From Xenorhabdus mauleonii (GTDB lineage Bacteria > Pseudomonadota > Gammaproteobacteria > Enterobacterales > Enterobacteriaceae), in contig NZ_FORG01000010.1 in NCBI RefSeq assembly GCF_900113945.1, forward strand, positions 100,104-164,103: 64,000 nt of DNA, given 5' to 3'. Both the position numbers and the translations under genes were made by a program. Each line of letters begins with the position of its first letter. Within the stretch, counting starts at the first letter, position 1. Of the stretch, positions 36,578-45,887 are shown piece after piece. Under the pieces are notes generated by a model. It had not been told where the DNA came from, searched no databases, and saw only the letters and a list, made by a program, of their open reading frames with translations.

Positions 36578-38092
36578 ATGTCACAACAACAGCAGGGGGC
36601 TGAACAGGCTCCTGATTTAAATAACGAACTGAAAACCCGCCGCGAAAAATTGTCTGCCCTGCGCGACAATGGCATTGCTTTCCCAAATGATTTCCGTCGC
36701 GAAAACATCTCCGAAGATTTGCATGCGAAATACGATGACAAAACTAAGGAAGAACTGGAAGAGCTGGGCATCGAAGTGACCGTTGCTGGTCGCATGATGA
36801 CACGCCGTATCATGGGCAAGGCATCTTTCGCCACCTTGCAAGACATGGGCGGCCGTATTCAGATTTACGTTTCTCGTGATGATTTGCCGGAAGGCATTTA
36901 CAACACTCAGTTCAAGAAATGGGACTTGGGTGACATTTTAGGCGCGCGTGGTAAGCTGTTCAAAACTCAAACGGGTGAACTTTCCATCCACTGTACTGAA
37001 TTGCGTCTGCTGACCAAGGCATTACGACCACTGCCGGATAAATTCCACGGCTTGGCGGATCAAGAAACTCGCTATCGTCAGCGTTATTTGGATCTGATCT
37101 CGAATGATGAATCTCGCAATGCATTCCAGATCCGTTCCCGCGTGATGTCTGCATTGCGTAACTTCATGACTAAGAAAGACTTCATGGAAGTTGAAACGCC
37201 AATGATGCAGGCGATTCCAGGTGGTGCAAGTGCGCGTCCATTCATCACGCACCACAATGCGCTAGACATCGACATGTACCTGCGTATTGCACCGGAACTG
37301 TACCTGAAACGTCTGGTTGTAGGCGGTTTTGAGCGCGTTTTCGAAATCAACCGTAACTTCCGTAACGAGGGTATTTCTCCGCGTCACAACCCAGAGTTCA
37401 CCATGATGGAACTCTACATGGCTTACGCGGACTACCAAGATCTGATTGTTCTGACCGAAGATCTGTTCCGTACCCTGACTCAAGAAGTTCTGGGCACGAC
37501 ACTGGTACAATACGGTGAACAAGAATTCGATTTCGGTAAACCTTTTACCAAAATGAGCATGAAAGAAGCGATCTGCAAATATCGTCCAGAAACCAACATG
37601 GCGGATCTGGATGATATGGAGAAAGCAACTTCTATCGCTGAATCTCTGGGAATTGAGGTTGAAAAAGGTTGGGGATTGGGTCGCGTTCAGTGTGAAATCT
37701 TTGAAGAAACCGCAGAAAGTCACCTGATCCAGCCGACATTCATTACCGAATATCCGGCAGAAGTTTCTCCGTTGGCTCGTCGCAACGATGACAACCCATT
37801 CATTACTGACCGTTTTGAATTCTTCATCGGTGGCCGCGAAATTGGTAACGGTTTCTCGGAGCTGAACGACGCGGAAGATCAGGCAGAGCGTTTTGCAGAG
37901 CAAGTCCGCCAGAAAGACGAAGGCGATGACGAAGCTATGTTCTACGATGAAGACTACATCACAGCGTTGGAACACGGCCTGCCGCCAACAGCAGGTTTGG
38001 GTATTGGTATCGACCGTATGGTGATGTTGTTCACTAACAGCCATACCATCCGCGACGTTATCCTGTTCCCGGCGATGCGCCCGAACAAATAA
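36578..38092 (+). CDS. lysS: Lysyl-tRNA synthetase, class II
   Basis: A 504-residue dimeric synthetase. N-terminal OB-fold anticodon-binding domain (about residues 60-150, [23 protein letters not shown]), then the class II core: motif 2 [22 protein letters not shown] is intact and motif 3 is [16 protein letters not shown] near the C-terminus. It begins 9 bp after prfB with GAGGA upstream. It is closed by a strong terminator, then tRNA-Gly. Confidence 0.96.
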   Translation: MSQQQQGAEQAPDLNNELKTRREKLSALRDNGIAFPNDFRRENISEDLHAKYDDKTKEELEELGIEVTVAGRMMTRRIMGKASFATLQDMGGRIQIYVSRDDLPEGIYNTQFKKWDLGDILGARGKLFKTQTGELSIHCTELRLLTKALRPLPDKFHGLADQETRYRQRYLDLISNDESRNAFQIRSRVMSALRNFMTKKDFMEVETPMMQAIPGGASARPFITHHNALDIDMYLRIAPELYLKRLVVGGFERVFEINRNFRNEGISPRHNPEFTMMELYMAYADYQDLIVLTEDLFRTLTQEVLGTTLVQYGEQEFDFGKPFTKMSMKEAICKYRPETNMADLDDMEKATSIAESLGIEVEKGWGLGRVQCEIFEETAESHLIQPTFITEYPAEVSPLARRNDDNPFITDRFEFFIGGREIGNGFSELNDAEDQAERFAEQVRQKDEGDDEAMFYDEDYITALEHGLPPTAGLGIGIDRMVMLFTNSHTIRDVILFPAMRPNK

Positions 38093-38114
38093 TCATTTTT
38101 GATTAAAATAATTT

Positions 38115-38151
38115 AAACGCCTTATTCGTTGAACCGGATAAGGCGTTTTTT
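38115..38151 (+). terminator. Terminator after lysS
   Basis: A perfect 11-bp stem AAACGCCTTAT (38115-38125) / ATAAGGCGTTT (38138-38148) running into TTTTTT. Confidence 0.9.
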
Positions 38152-38263
38152 ACATGTATTAAAAAAGATCAAATAACAGACTGAAATATAGAAAAATATC
38201 AATAAACTACCACTTGCTGAGTTGCGGTAAGAGGTATATATTTGACTGCATCACTTCATTGAT

Positions 38264-38337
38264 GCGAGTGTAGTTCAATGGTAGAACGAGAGCTTCCCAA
38301 GCTCTATACGAGGGTTCGATTCCCTTCACTCGCTCCA
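38264..38337 (+). tRNA. glyU: tRNA-Gly (anticodon CCC)
   Basis: A 74-nt cloverleaf: acceptor GCGAGTG/CACTCGC, D-arm GTTC...GAAC, anticodon arm AGAGC-TTCCCAA-GCTCT with anticodon CCC, T-arm AGGG-TTCGATT-CCCT, encoded CCA end. It is nearly identical to E. coli glyU. Accessory DNA begins just downstream, but no duplicated 3' tRNA end (att site) was found within the next 2 kb. Confidence 0.97.
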
Positions 38338-38540
38338 AGTAAATATCTTACGAAACCTGTCATTCTCTATAAGTCTATACAATTTGTTATATAGAATTTC
38401 TTATGCATTTTTCCCCCATGATGAACTTGCCATAAAGCCATTTAATCCGATTCAGTAATGGTATATTTGATCTTAAAATCGGTTAGTTACGGTCTTATCA
38501 TAAACGTGGTCAAAAAACGGTTCTTAATTCAAATGTTTAT

Positions 38541-39614
38541 TTGGTGACTAAGGAAAAGATAGAAGTTGATCTGACGTTTAGTGCTGATAAAGATGTAGAT
38601 AAATTTACAGACCAACAAAGAAAAAATCAGCAACGTAAAGCGAATAGAGAACTAGGTTTAGGGCAAAGAGGATACAGAGGCTGGCGTAATAATACGACAC
38701 TTTATGAAGTCAGGAATACTTATTCTATTGAAGGATCAATTAAAACTCAAAAAGGAGAAGCCAGTCAAACATGGAAAAAAACCTTTTTAGAAAAGGAGAT
38801 TAAGAAAAGTAAAAACACCTTAAAATACATTGACTCGCTCAAACAAAATATTGATAAATTCACGAATTTCCTCACCGTAGGTCATTCCCATGATAAATTC
38901 AAAATTCTGAAACTGGAAGTTATCTATCCTGAAATTAAAATCAATGGTAATTATGAACTTTCTCATAATGATGATTTTAAATTATACCGAAAATTTGGTG
39001 GCAGAGTTTCGGCTTCCCCTCTGTTCGGGTTATCATTAAAACTTGATGTTATCCAAATAGTAGCAACATTTTTGAAAATCAATACCTCTGTTTCTATACT
39101 TCGTGAAGTAGGGGAACTCTATGAAGAAAAAGTGAAAAAAGGTGAACATGGTGTTCAATCCGGTGGTCTAAATGCAACTGCTTTTCTGGAGAATGGTACG
39201 AATACCATAGAATTACTTTTTAAGGATAGAACATCTGAAAAATCAAATAAATTTGATCCCAACGCCCGGTGTGAAACCACATTAAAAAAAGTATCCGCTT
39301 TCGGTGACGAGGAAATAATCAGTCATGTCAAATTGACAGTCGATAAGGAGGGCAATACCTTAACATCAGAGTCACTCAATCAAATAGGAAGGACAGGATC
39401 AGAGTTTGCATTCACGGGGATGGCAACCACACCTGGTGATAAAGGCTTTTACAAGGCAAGAAAATCATTTAGCCTGAATGGATTACCCGACTGGATGTGG
39501 ACGAAAGCGCGTCCGGTGACAGAAAATGACCTCCCTGCAATTAAAAATTTCTATCAAGAAATTATTAATGTTCTTGCACATAAGGATCTCGATAAATTAT
39601 GGAAAAAAAAGTAA
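38541..39614 (+). CDS. Unrecognised protein, 5' end unclear and 3' end frameshifted
   Basis: A 357-residue frame of no family I recognise: Lys-rich N-terminal half, one hydrophobic stretch around residues 163-178 (SASPLFGLSLKLDVIQIV), no signal peptide. The start is doubtful: the only candidates are TTG 38541 and GTG 38544 without ribosome site, while the frame is open back to 38487 and reads plausibly (YHKRGQKTVLNSNVYLV), suggesting a missing N-terminus. At the 3' end an A8 run at 39603-39610 throws it into a stop at 39612-39614; removing one A would fuse it to the next frame (LWKKSKPAWDEWAMADN). It is AT-rich compared with the flanking core genes. Possibly a truncated secreted or contact-dependent effector, but that is a guess. 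Confidence 0.5.
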   Translation: MVTKEKIEVDLTFSADKDVDKFTDQQRKNQQRKANRELGLGQRGYRGWRNNTTLYEVRNTYSIEGSIKTQKGEASQTWKKTFLEKEIKKSKNTLKYIDSLKQNIDKFTNFLTVGHSHDKFKILKLEVIYPEIKINGNYELSHNDDFKLYRKFGGRVSASPLFGLSLKLDVIQIVATFLKINTSVSILREVGELYEEKVKKGEHGVQSGGLNATAFLENGTNTIELLFKDRTSEKSNKFDPNARCETTLKKVSAFGDEEIISHVKLTVDKEGNTLTSESLNQIGRTGSEFAFTGMATTPGDKGFYKARKSFSLNGLPDWMWTKARPVTENDLPAIKNFYQEIINVLAHKDLDKLWKKK

Positions 39615-39636
39615 ACCTGCATGGGATGAATGGGCA

Positions 39637-39900
39637 ATGGCTGATAATAGCAATCCCAGAATATTTTTTGATTCAATGAATTTTGAAAGATTGACTGATA
39701 GCAAGATATATACCCCAAGACTATTTCCTAAATGGCAAGATTACAAATTAGTCAAGTATAAAGAAGGGCGGCTATTTCGTTTAGAAAAAGGGAATTTCGG
39801 CCGCTCTCCTATAATAATGGATAAGAATGGAACTGAGTATATTTATACATATGACCCATATCTGTCCATTATTGATGGGAAGGTTGTGATTGCCAGATAA
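39637..39900 (+). pseudogene. Likely 3' part of the preceding gene, out of frame
   Basis: This frame (open through 39526-39900) gives an 87-residue stretch from ATG 39637, MADNSNPRIFFDSMNFERLT to YTYDPYLSIIDGKVVIAR. It has protein-like composition but no convincing ribosome site. The frame is open upstream across the A8 run, and the codons just after the run (SKPAWDEWA) read on smoothly from the previous gene. It is most simply the C-terminal ~95 residues of one disrupted gene of about 450 codons. A sequencing error or transcriptional slippage at the A-run are alternatives. Confidence 0.5.
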
Positions 39901-39918
39901 TAAATGAAATAATTATAA

Positions 39919-39960
39919 CCAAGGTTGAAAGGAAGTGCTTTCAATCTTGGTGGTTATTAT
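39919..39960 (+). terminator. Terminator after the 38.5-kb gene
   Basis: A 13-bp stem with one G-U pair: CCAAGGTTGAAAG (39919-39931) / CTTTCAATCTTGG (39938-39950), followed by TGGTTATTATTTA. Its position supports 38541-39900 being one transcription unit. Confidence 0.65.
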
Positions 39961-40295
39961 TTAATAGGACATGTGAGATATCAGTAATTATATATTTCGT
40001 GTCTTGGTTATTTATTTTAACTGTAAATTAAAATAAATAAGTATTGGATATAATATATTAAGTGTAACACCGTAATGAAAAGGGAAAATAAAAATGGATT
40101 TAGAACCATTTTTTCATCAATACATCTATTTTAAAGGTTGAAAATACCCGGTTTCTCACGAACTTGATAAGTTTGAAAATAAATTAAGAAAGGGGCTGTC
40201 CTAAATAAGAACTCTTCATTTCGAAATTCGAAAAATCCGCTAATCTGAACTGATTCACCCACTATCACATGATGGTTATATGGCTGTAACGACTA
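39961..40295. other. Gene-free DNA, possible insertion-sequence end
   Basis: About 335 bp without a supported gene. GGGGCTGTCCTAAATAAG at 40193-40210 resembles the outer ends of some insertion sequences, but no partner end or transposase was seen. A 15-codon ATG frame at 40094 (MDLEPFFHQYIYFKG) cannot be supported. Confidence 0.3.
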
Positions 40296-40388
40296 TATAC
40301 CCTATTAACTCCAAGTTTCAGGAAGCAACGTATCATCATCCCGCGTCGCGGGATGATGATACATGCACCTTGAAGTACGACGCGTATA
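40296..40388 (+). repeat. Interspersed palindromic element, ~94 bp (copy 3)
   Basis: Same orientation as the 16267 copy: TATACCCTATTAACTCCAAG to TTGAAGTACGACGCGTATA. The central palindrome GTATCATCATCCCGCG / complement is perfect around a T. It lies 163 bp before cobQ. Confidence 0.92.
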
Positions 40389-40551
40389 AAACTCCCGTGG
40401 CTTGAAAGGGAGAATAAGAATTGAGGTATTAATCAAAGTCCACAGTGAAGCTGGCTTACCTTTGTGTAAAACTGCACGGGTGATTTTCACTACTTTGCGT
40501 GAAGCCTGTGTCTATAAATCAAATCCATATGAACCAAAGGAGAGCGGAGTA

Positions 40552-42090
40552 ATGGCACTATCGTTGATGATTCAGGGAACCGCGTCTGATGTGGGGAAAA
40601 GTGTGCTGGTTGCGGGTTTTTGCCGGCTTTTTTCGCAGGATGGATATCGTTGTACGCCTTTCAAGTCACAGAATATGGCCCTTAATTCTGGTATTACCGC
40701 CGATGGTAAAGAGATGGGAAGGGCACAGATATTTCAGGCGGAAGCCGCAGGTATTGCACCGGATGTGCGGATGAATCCTGTGTTGTTGAAACCCACCAGC
40801 GATCTCAGGGCACAAGTGATTTTTATGGGAAAGGTCATGCGCAGCATGAATGCGATGGAATATCACGAATATAAGCCTCAATTGCTTCAGCAAATTTTAG
40901 CTGCATATAACAGTCTTGCTGCAGAAACAGATATTATGGTTTTGGAAGGTGCAGGCAGTCCGGCAGAAATCAATCTGCGTGATCGCGATATCGTCAATAT
41001 GGGCTTAGCGGAATTAGTGGATACTCCCGTGATCTTGGTCGCAGATATTGATCGTGGCGGTGTATTTGCTTCTATTTATGGCACGCTGGCTCTGCTTGCT
41101 CCTGAAGAAAGGGCTCGCATCAAGGGTGTGATCATCAATAAATTCCGTGGGGATTTGGCATTGTTACAATCTGGCATTGATCAGATCGAAGCGTTGACGC
41201 AAGTGCCGATCTTGGGGGTATTGCCGTGGTTGGAGCTCGATCTGGAAGATGAGGATAGCGTCGCCTTGCAAGTGGGCAAATACGATCAACAACGTCCAAA
41301 AACAGAGGATCACCTAAATATTGTCGTTATTCAATATCCTCATATCGCCAATTTCACGGACTTTAGTGTGTTGGCTACTCAACCTGATGTGCATCTGAGT
41401 TATGTTTCCGAAGCCGTAGAAATTCAGGGGGCGGATTTGATTATCCTCCCTGGCAGTAAAAACACTTTGGGAGATCTGGCATGGTTAAAAATTCAGGGAA
41501 TAGATGAAGCGATTATCCGTGCCCATCGAGAAGGTGTGCCGATTATCGGGATCTGTGGTGGCTACCAGATGTTGGGAAAACAGATCGTGGATAAAGTGGA
41601 ATCCGATTTGGAGCAAATGTCAGGTCTGGGATTATTGGATGCCGAAACCCTCTTTGCCAGTGTCAAACAAACAGCGCAGGTCAGGGGGACTGTATTGCCT
41701 TCATCGGGCATTCTGAATTTATGTGGCGAACAACCAATCGCTGGCTATGAAATTCATATGGGAGTCACACAGTTAGGCAAACAGGTAACTCCCTTTGCCA
41801 GAATGCATTTGCACAATGGTGAGGAAAAAATTTGGTTTGATGGTGCTGTTACTCCTGATGGTTCAGTCATGGGAAGCTATCTGCATGGCCTTTTTGACCA
41901 AAATTCTTTTACACGCCCACTGTTAAATCAGCTTCGCATGCGCAAGGGATATGCTCCTCTGGAAAACGAAGTTTTTAATTATGCCCAGCACAAGGAGAAA
42001 CAGTTCAATATATTGGCTGACAGCATGCGTGAGGCGCTGGATATTGATCGAATATATCGAATAATATGTGAGCATAATGTGCAAGTTTAA
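40552..42090 (+). CDS. cobQ: Cobyric acid synthase CobQ (CbiP)
   Basis: Glutamine-dependent amidation of adenosylcobyrinic a,c-diamide at four side chains. The 512-residue product has the N-terminal dethiobiotin-synthetase-like ATPase ([17 protein letters not shown], with [20 protein letters not shown]) and a C-terminal triad glutaminase with nucleophile Cys in [15 protein letters not shown] 40552 follows AAAGGAGAG at proper distance; the frame is open 50 codons further upstream without family match. Heads cobQ-cobU-cobS-cobT. No cobalamin riboswitch was recognised in the 160 bp before it. Confidence 0.94.
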   Translation: MALSLMIQGTASDVGKSVLVAGFCRLFSQDGYRCTPFKSQNMALNSGITADGKEMGRAQIFQAEAAGIAPDVRMNPVLLKPTSDLRAQVIFMGKVMRSMNAMEYHEYKPQLLQQILAAYNSLAAETDIMVLEGAGSPAEINLRDRDIVNMGLAELVDTPVILVADIDRGGVFASIYGTLALLAPEERARIKGVIINKFRGDLALLQSGIDQIEALTQVPILGVLPWLELDLEDEDSVALQVGKYDQQRPKTEDHLNIVVIQYPHIANFTDFSVLATQPDVHLSYVSEAVEIQGADLIILPGSKNTLGDLAWLKIQGIDEAIIRAHREGVPIIGICGGYQMLGKQIVDKVESDLEQMSGLGLLDAETLFASVKQTAQVRGTVLPSSGILNLCGEQPIAGYEIHMGVTQLGKQVTPFARMHLHNGEEKIWFDGAVTPDGSVMGSYLHGLFDQNSFTRPLLNQLRMRKGYAPLENEVFNYAQHKEKQFNILADSMREALDIDRIYRIICEHNVQV

Positions 42091-42172
42091 TGCATGAGCA
42101 CCTGTTGTTGAGAAAAAAGCATGCACTATGTGATGGTGCTATGGAAAATGAAATTTCAGGTGGAGCTATATT

Positions 42173-42718
42173 ATGATTTTGGTAACTGGTGGTGCGCGCA
42201 GCGGGAAGAGTTCCTATGCGGAAAGCCTCATTACTGAACAGTGTGAGCAGGTACTGTATATCGCTACGGCACAGGTTACAGATGAAGAAATGGCTGCCCG
42301 TATTGACCGGCATAAAAAAGAGCGTCCGGCACATTGGCGAACTTGGGAAGGCCATCAAAATTTGGGCACGGTTATCCGTCAGCACCGGAAATCACAAGAA
42401 GGCGTTATACTTGAGTGTGTTACAACATTAATCGCTAATCTGATGTTTGACTTATCGGAAGGCGCTCCACCAGATGAGCTTGATTTTTCCGCGTTGGAGG
42501 TGCAGGTTCACCGTCAGATAGATGATTTGATTGATGCAAGTTTGCAATGCCTGATGCCTGTATATCTGGTCACCAATGAGTTAGGCATGGGCATTGTGCC
42601 GGATAATCGGTTAGCGCGTCATTTTGTTGATATCGCGGGGCGTGCCAATCAAAAATTGGCACGGGAAGCTAAAGAGGTCTGGTTGATGGTTTCAGGCATT
42701 GGAGTGAAGATTAAATGA
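42173..42718 (+). CDS. cobU: Adenosylcobinamide kinase/guanylyltransferase CobU
   Basis: A 181-residue bifunctional enzyme that phosphorylates adenosylcobinamide and transfers GMP to it. P-loop GGARSGKSSYAE at residues 6-17; the guanylylated histidine lies in the IDRHKKERPAHWRTWE region; VTNELGMGIVPDNRLARHFVDIAGRANQ is highly conserved. AGGTGGAG upstream of ATG. The stop overlaps cobS by 4 bases (ATGA), indicating coupling. Confidence 0.94.
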   Translation: MILVTGGARSGKSSYAESLITEQCEQVLYIATAQVTDEEMAARIDRHKKERPAHWRTWEGHQNLGTVIRQHRKSQEGVILECVTTLIANLMFDLSEGAPPDELDFSALEVQVHRQIDDLIDASLQCLMPVYLVTNELGMGIVPDNRLARHFVDIAGRANQKLAREAKEVWLMVSGIGVKIK

Positions 42719-43473
42719 GACTGAATCTCTTTTGGGCCACAGTGCAATTCATGACACGGTTCCCTGTTCCCCAAAAATGGGCAGAAGGCGCTGAATTCTC
42801 CCAATATTGGCGTGGCGTTCCCTGTTTTCCGCTGATTGGCTTGGTTATCGGAGGCTTGGCTGGTTTAATCTCACTGGCTATCAGCCAGTTTGGCGGGGGA
42901 ATGTATATCGGCGCAATGGGTTATGTGCTGGTATTGGCCTTGTTGACCGGAGGGTTACATTTAGATGGTTTGGCGGATACCTGCGATGGCATTTTTTCTG
43001 CCCGTCAGCCAGAAAAAATGCTGGAAATCATGCGTGACAGCCGGTTGGGAACTTATGGCGGCATTGGCTTGATTTTCTGTATTTTCCTTAAAGCTCTGGC
43101 TGTTGTTGAACTTTCTTATCATCCTCCCCTGTATTTGCTCGCTTTGCTGACGTGCGCGCCGATTGTAGGGCGTTCAACGGTTGTGCTTTTAATGTATGCC
43201 CAACGTTATGCCCGTGAAAATGGGGGCATGGGAAGTTGCTACATTGGCCAGATTTCTTCTTCTGCTACTTTGCTGACTTTATTGGGTGGCTCAGTATTGG
43301 TCATGATATTGGGAGACTGGCAAGGTCTATCTGCAATGATGGTAACGCTGCTTGTGATTTATGGTATGGGCTTCTATTTCCATTATCGTCTTGGTGGGCA
43401 AACAGGTGATACATTGGGTGCTGCGATTGAAGTCGGAGAAGTCGTCTTTTTGTTGGTGATGATTTGGAAATGA
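42715..43473 (+). CDS. cobS: Adenosylcobinamide-GDP ribazoletransferase CobS
   Basis: A 252-residue integral membrane enzyme (several hydrophobic helices) that joins adenosylcobinamide-GDP and alpha-ribazole to give adenosylcobalamin. The conserved signature GGLHLDGLADTCDGIFSA with its acidic cluster is at about residues 80-97, and RDSRLGTYGGIGL follows. The start codon overlaps the cobU stop. cobT follows after 10 bp. Confidence 0.94.
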   Translation: MRLNLFWATVQFMTRFPVPQKWAEGAEFSQYWRGVPCFPLIGLVIGGLAGLISLAISQFGGGMYIGAMGYVLVLALLTGGLHLDGLADTCDGIFSARQPEKMLEIMRDSRLGTYGGIGLIFCIFLKALAVVELSYHPPLYLLALLTCAPIVGRSTVVLLMYAQRYARENGGMGSCYIGQISSSATLLTLLGGSVLVMILGDWQGLSAMMVTLLVIYGMGFYFHYRLGGQTGDTLGAAIEVGEVVFLLVMIWK

Positions 43474-43483
43474 TATTGGCAAT

Positions 43484-44578
43484 ATGACCGCATTCAACCC
43501 TCACCCCTTCAAACTAACTGCCCTAAATGCACTGATTGATTCCATTCAGCCTCTGGATCGGGTCAATATGGAGAAAGCGGCGCAGCACATTGACAGTTTG
43601 GTCAAGCCATTGGGAAGTCTGGGGCGATTGGAAGCACTGGCTATCCAATTATCCGGCATGGTGGGGATCAAAAATTTAGGTGCTTTGAAAAAAGAGATCA
43701 TCGTGATGTGTGCTGATCACGGCGTCTATGACGAAGGAGTGGCTATTTCACCCAAAAATGTTACAGCTATACAAGCACGCAATATGTTGAAAGGATTAAC
43801 CGGGGTTTGTGTACTGGCGAAAAATAGCGGAACTCATGTTTTGCCGGTGGATATCGGGATTGATTGTGAGCCGATAGAAAATTTACTGTCTCTCAAGCTA
43901 GCGCGAGGCAGTGGCAATATTGCCCGGGAAGCTGCGATGGAGCAAACGCAAGCCGAAACACTATTATTGGCAAGTGCGCAATTGGTGCAGCGGCGCATTG
44001 AAGCCGGAGTTTCAGTATTTGGCATAGGCGAATTAGGTATTGCCAATACAACAGCGGCAGCGGCTGTTATCAGTATACTGACAGAAAGCGATCCATGTGA
44101 TGTGGTTGGATTAGGCGCTAATTTTCCTTCTGAATGGCTAGTGCACAAGCAATCTATTGTACGGCAAGCCATTGCGGTTAATCAGCCGGATAGCAAAAAT
44201 GCCCTTGATGTTCTGGCAAAAGTGGGGGGATTTGATTTAGTCGGCATGACAGGTGTCATTCTGGGAGCGGCGGCCGCGGGTGTACCGGTGGTGCTTGATG
44301 GATTCTTATCTTATGCATCCGCATTGGCGGCGTGTCATTTATCACCTATTGCCAGGGATTATTGTATTCCTTCCCATATGTCAGCCGAAAAAGGTGCGGC
44401 CTTGGCGTTACAATATTTGAATCTGCAACCTTACCTGTATTTGGATTTACGCCTTGGAGAAGGCAGCGGTGCTGCAATTGCAATGACTCTGGTCGATGCT
44501 GCCTGTGCGATGTATTGCCATATGGGACAATTGGAAAGTAGTGGCATTAACTTACCTGTCATAACGTTTCAACCTTAA
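43484..44578 (+). CDS. cobT: Nicotinate-nucleotide-dimethylbenzimidazole phosphoribosyltransferase CobT
   Basis: Makes alpha-ribazole phosphate from dimethylbenzimidazole and nicotinate mononucleotide. The 364-residue product keeps KPLGSLGRLE near the N-terminus, MCADHGVYDEGVAISP, and the C-terminal LRLGEGSGAAIAM; the catalytic glutamate is in that last motif. It completes a lower-ligand/assembly set (cobQ, U, S, T). Corrin ring genes are not in this window, so the cell either salvages cobinamide or has them elsewhere. Ends at a strong hairpin. Confidence 0.94.
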   Translation: MTAFNPHPFKLTALNALIDSIQPLDRVNMEKAAQHIDSLVKPLGSLGRLEALAIQLSGMVGIKNLGALKKEIIVMCADHGVYDEGVAISPKNVTAIQARNMLKGLTGVCVLAKNSGTHVLPVDIGIDCEPIENLLSLKLARGSGNIAREAAMEQTQAETLLLASAQLVQRRIEAGVSVFGIGELGIANTTAAAAVISILTESDPCDVVGLGANFPSEWLVHKQSIVRQAIAVNQPDSKNALDVLAKVGGFDLVGMTGVILGAAAAGVPVVLDGFLSYASALAACHLSPIARDYCIPSHMSAEKGAALALQYLNLQPYLYLDLRLGEGSGAAIAMTLVDAACAMYCHMGQLESSGINLPVITFQP

Positions 44579-44631
44579 TATATTTTCATTTAATTCATTC
44601 GGGCGTAATTAATTTTGAATTAATAAATATC

Positions 44632-44658
44632 AAGAGATCGCGAATAACGCGATCTCTT
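44632..44658. terminator. Bidirectional terminator between cobT and the PixA-like gene
   Basis: A perfect 11-bp stem AAGAGATCGCG (44632-44642) / CGCGATCTCTT (44648-44658) with AATAA loop between two converging genes. Tails are AT-rich on both sides. Confidence 0.75.
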
Positions 44659-44695
44659 AGAATAAAATTTAATTTAGATATTAATTTATGGCAGA

Positions 44696-45256
44696 TTATA
44701 AAATAATTCTGGTATCCAGAACAATACCTGGTTCTATAGCAATATAACCCAACAAATTCATTTCTCTATAAACTCCGACTACACAGGTGTAGTACATGAT
44801 ACGCATTCTATCTACAGTTGGGAGATCATTAACTTTAGCTACCCAGAAATAATCTTTAATGCTCTGGACATCGACGTTTGTTATATTTCTCATATCAACA
44901 GTAGGTACAAATTTCATAACGTCGTTTACAACAGGGGGAGAAATCAGAGGAGATAAATCATCCATTCTTACCATTCTCATTGGTGCAATATTGACTACAG
45001 AAGCAGAATATTGTGAACCAATGTCTAATGTTGTTACACTCCAGCGAATTAAATCACCTATATCAGCTTTAATCGTAAGATTAAGCTCATCATCGACAGA
45101 AACAATTTTGTCGTCATCAGGTAATACGCGGATATAATTTTTATACAGCAAGGATGGATGAATTAAAACAGGTTTGTTGAGGTCTTTGCTGAGTTTACCA
45201 TAATCTGCCATGATGTCTTCAGCTTTTACAGCCAACATAATATCGATGTTTTTCAT
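44696..45256 (-). CDS. PixA/AidA-family inclusion body protein
   Basis: A 186-residue protein of the PixA family (Pfam PixA), named after the methionine-rich cytoplasmic inclusion protein of Xenorhabdus nematophila. Matching blocks recalled from PixA: N-terminal IDIMLAVKAEDIMADYG, DLIRWSVTTLDIGSQYS, LISPPVV, IKDYFWVAKVN, and C-terminal LLGYIAIEPGIVLD. No signal peptide or membrane segment, consistent with cytosolic crystal or inclusion storage. Methionine content is moderate. It is monocistronic, with over 600 bp of AT-rich DNA upstream for control; phase-variant-dependent expression is known for PixA but not shown here. Confidence 0.8.
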   Translation of the reverse strand: MKNIDIMLAVKAEDIMADYGKLSKDLNKPVLIHPSLLYKNYIRVLPDDDKIVSVDDELNLTIKADIGDLIRWSVTTLDIGSQYSASVVNIAPMRMVRMDDLSPLISPPVVNDVMKFVPTVDMRNITNVDVQSIKDYFWVAKVNDLPTVDRMRIMYYTCVVGVYREMNLLGYIAIEPGIVLDTRIIL

Positions 45257-45796
45257 TACAGTACCCTTATTAGTTAACGTTATGAGCGTATTCTATACAC
45301 AACAAACATAATATTGGGCCCACATTTACTTGATAAGCTGCTTACGGATTAAATAATAGCAAAAAAATATAAAAACCAAACCATAAAAAGAATTTCATCG
45401 ATATGTAAATTTATCAAGATAAAAGAAATTTAAATTGTATTTAAAGAATATTTTTTACCAATCATTTAAGTTTTAATTATTTCATTTCGTCGGCTAATTA
45501 TATAGTTATAAAGAATGAAATATACATAGTTTTAACGCTTCATCTTGGAATTCGTTGATTACTGGCAAGTTGCATTGAATTTGTATTTTACATGAAAAAT
45601 TTAGTGTAATAAATATCTTGGTTACATTTTTTAACTGTGCATTTTATTACAAAGTATTAGCGTGAATTTCATTGTGAAATAATCAGCTGGAATATATAAC
45701 GTTCCATTATTGCTGTATCTAGGAAATGAGTGGTTTTTTAAGCGAAAATATCGTAAAAATGGCTGTGGTTAATATTTTTGGATAGAAAAACAATAT
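45257..45796. other. Long AT-rich upstream region of the PixA-like gene
   Basis: About 540 bp with no supported frame. It must hold the minus-strand promoter of the PixA-like gene. No operator could be assigned. Confidence 0.4.
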
Positions 45797-45825
45797 CATG
45801 TAATCTCTTGATTGGAGATTACATG
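45797..45825 (-). terminator. Terminator of the acyl-CoA ligase gene
   Basis: A perfect 11-bp stem CATGTAATCTC (45797-45807) / GAGATTACATG (45815-45825). The minus-strand tail ATATTGTTTTT follows. Confidence 0.75.
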
Positions 45826-45887
45826 GATTAATGGTGATGATTTATATATGTCGGTTTATTTTTTGTTATTAACTTTCTTTCAGTAGT

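Noticed and set aside
36617..38044. Long minus-strand frames opposite lysS
   Set aside because: They are shadows of a highly conserved gene, with no ribosome sites or family matches.
40193..40210. Insertion-sequence end GGGGCTGTCCTAAATAAG
   Set aside because: No matching second end, target duplication or transposase; kept only as a remark.
38264..40300. tRNA-Gly as attachment site of a genomic island
   Set aside because: Accessory DNA starts after the tRNA, but no integrase and no repeated 3' tRNA segment were found downstream.
40388..40551. Cobalamin riboswitch or N-terminal extension upstream of cobQ
   Set aside because: No B12-box-like sequence was recognised, and the 50 extra in-frame codons have no similarity to CobQ; a good ribosome site precedes ATG 40552.
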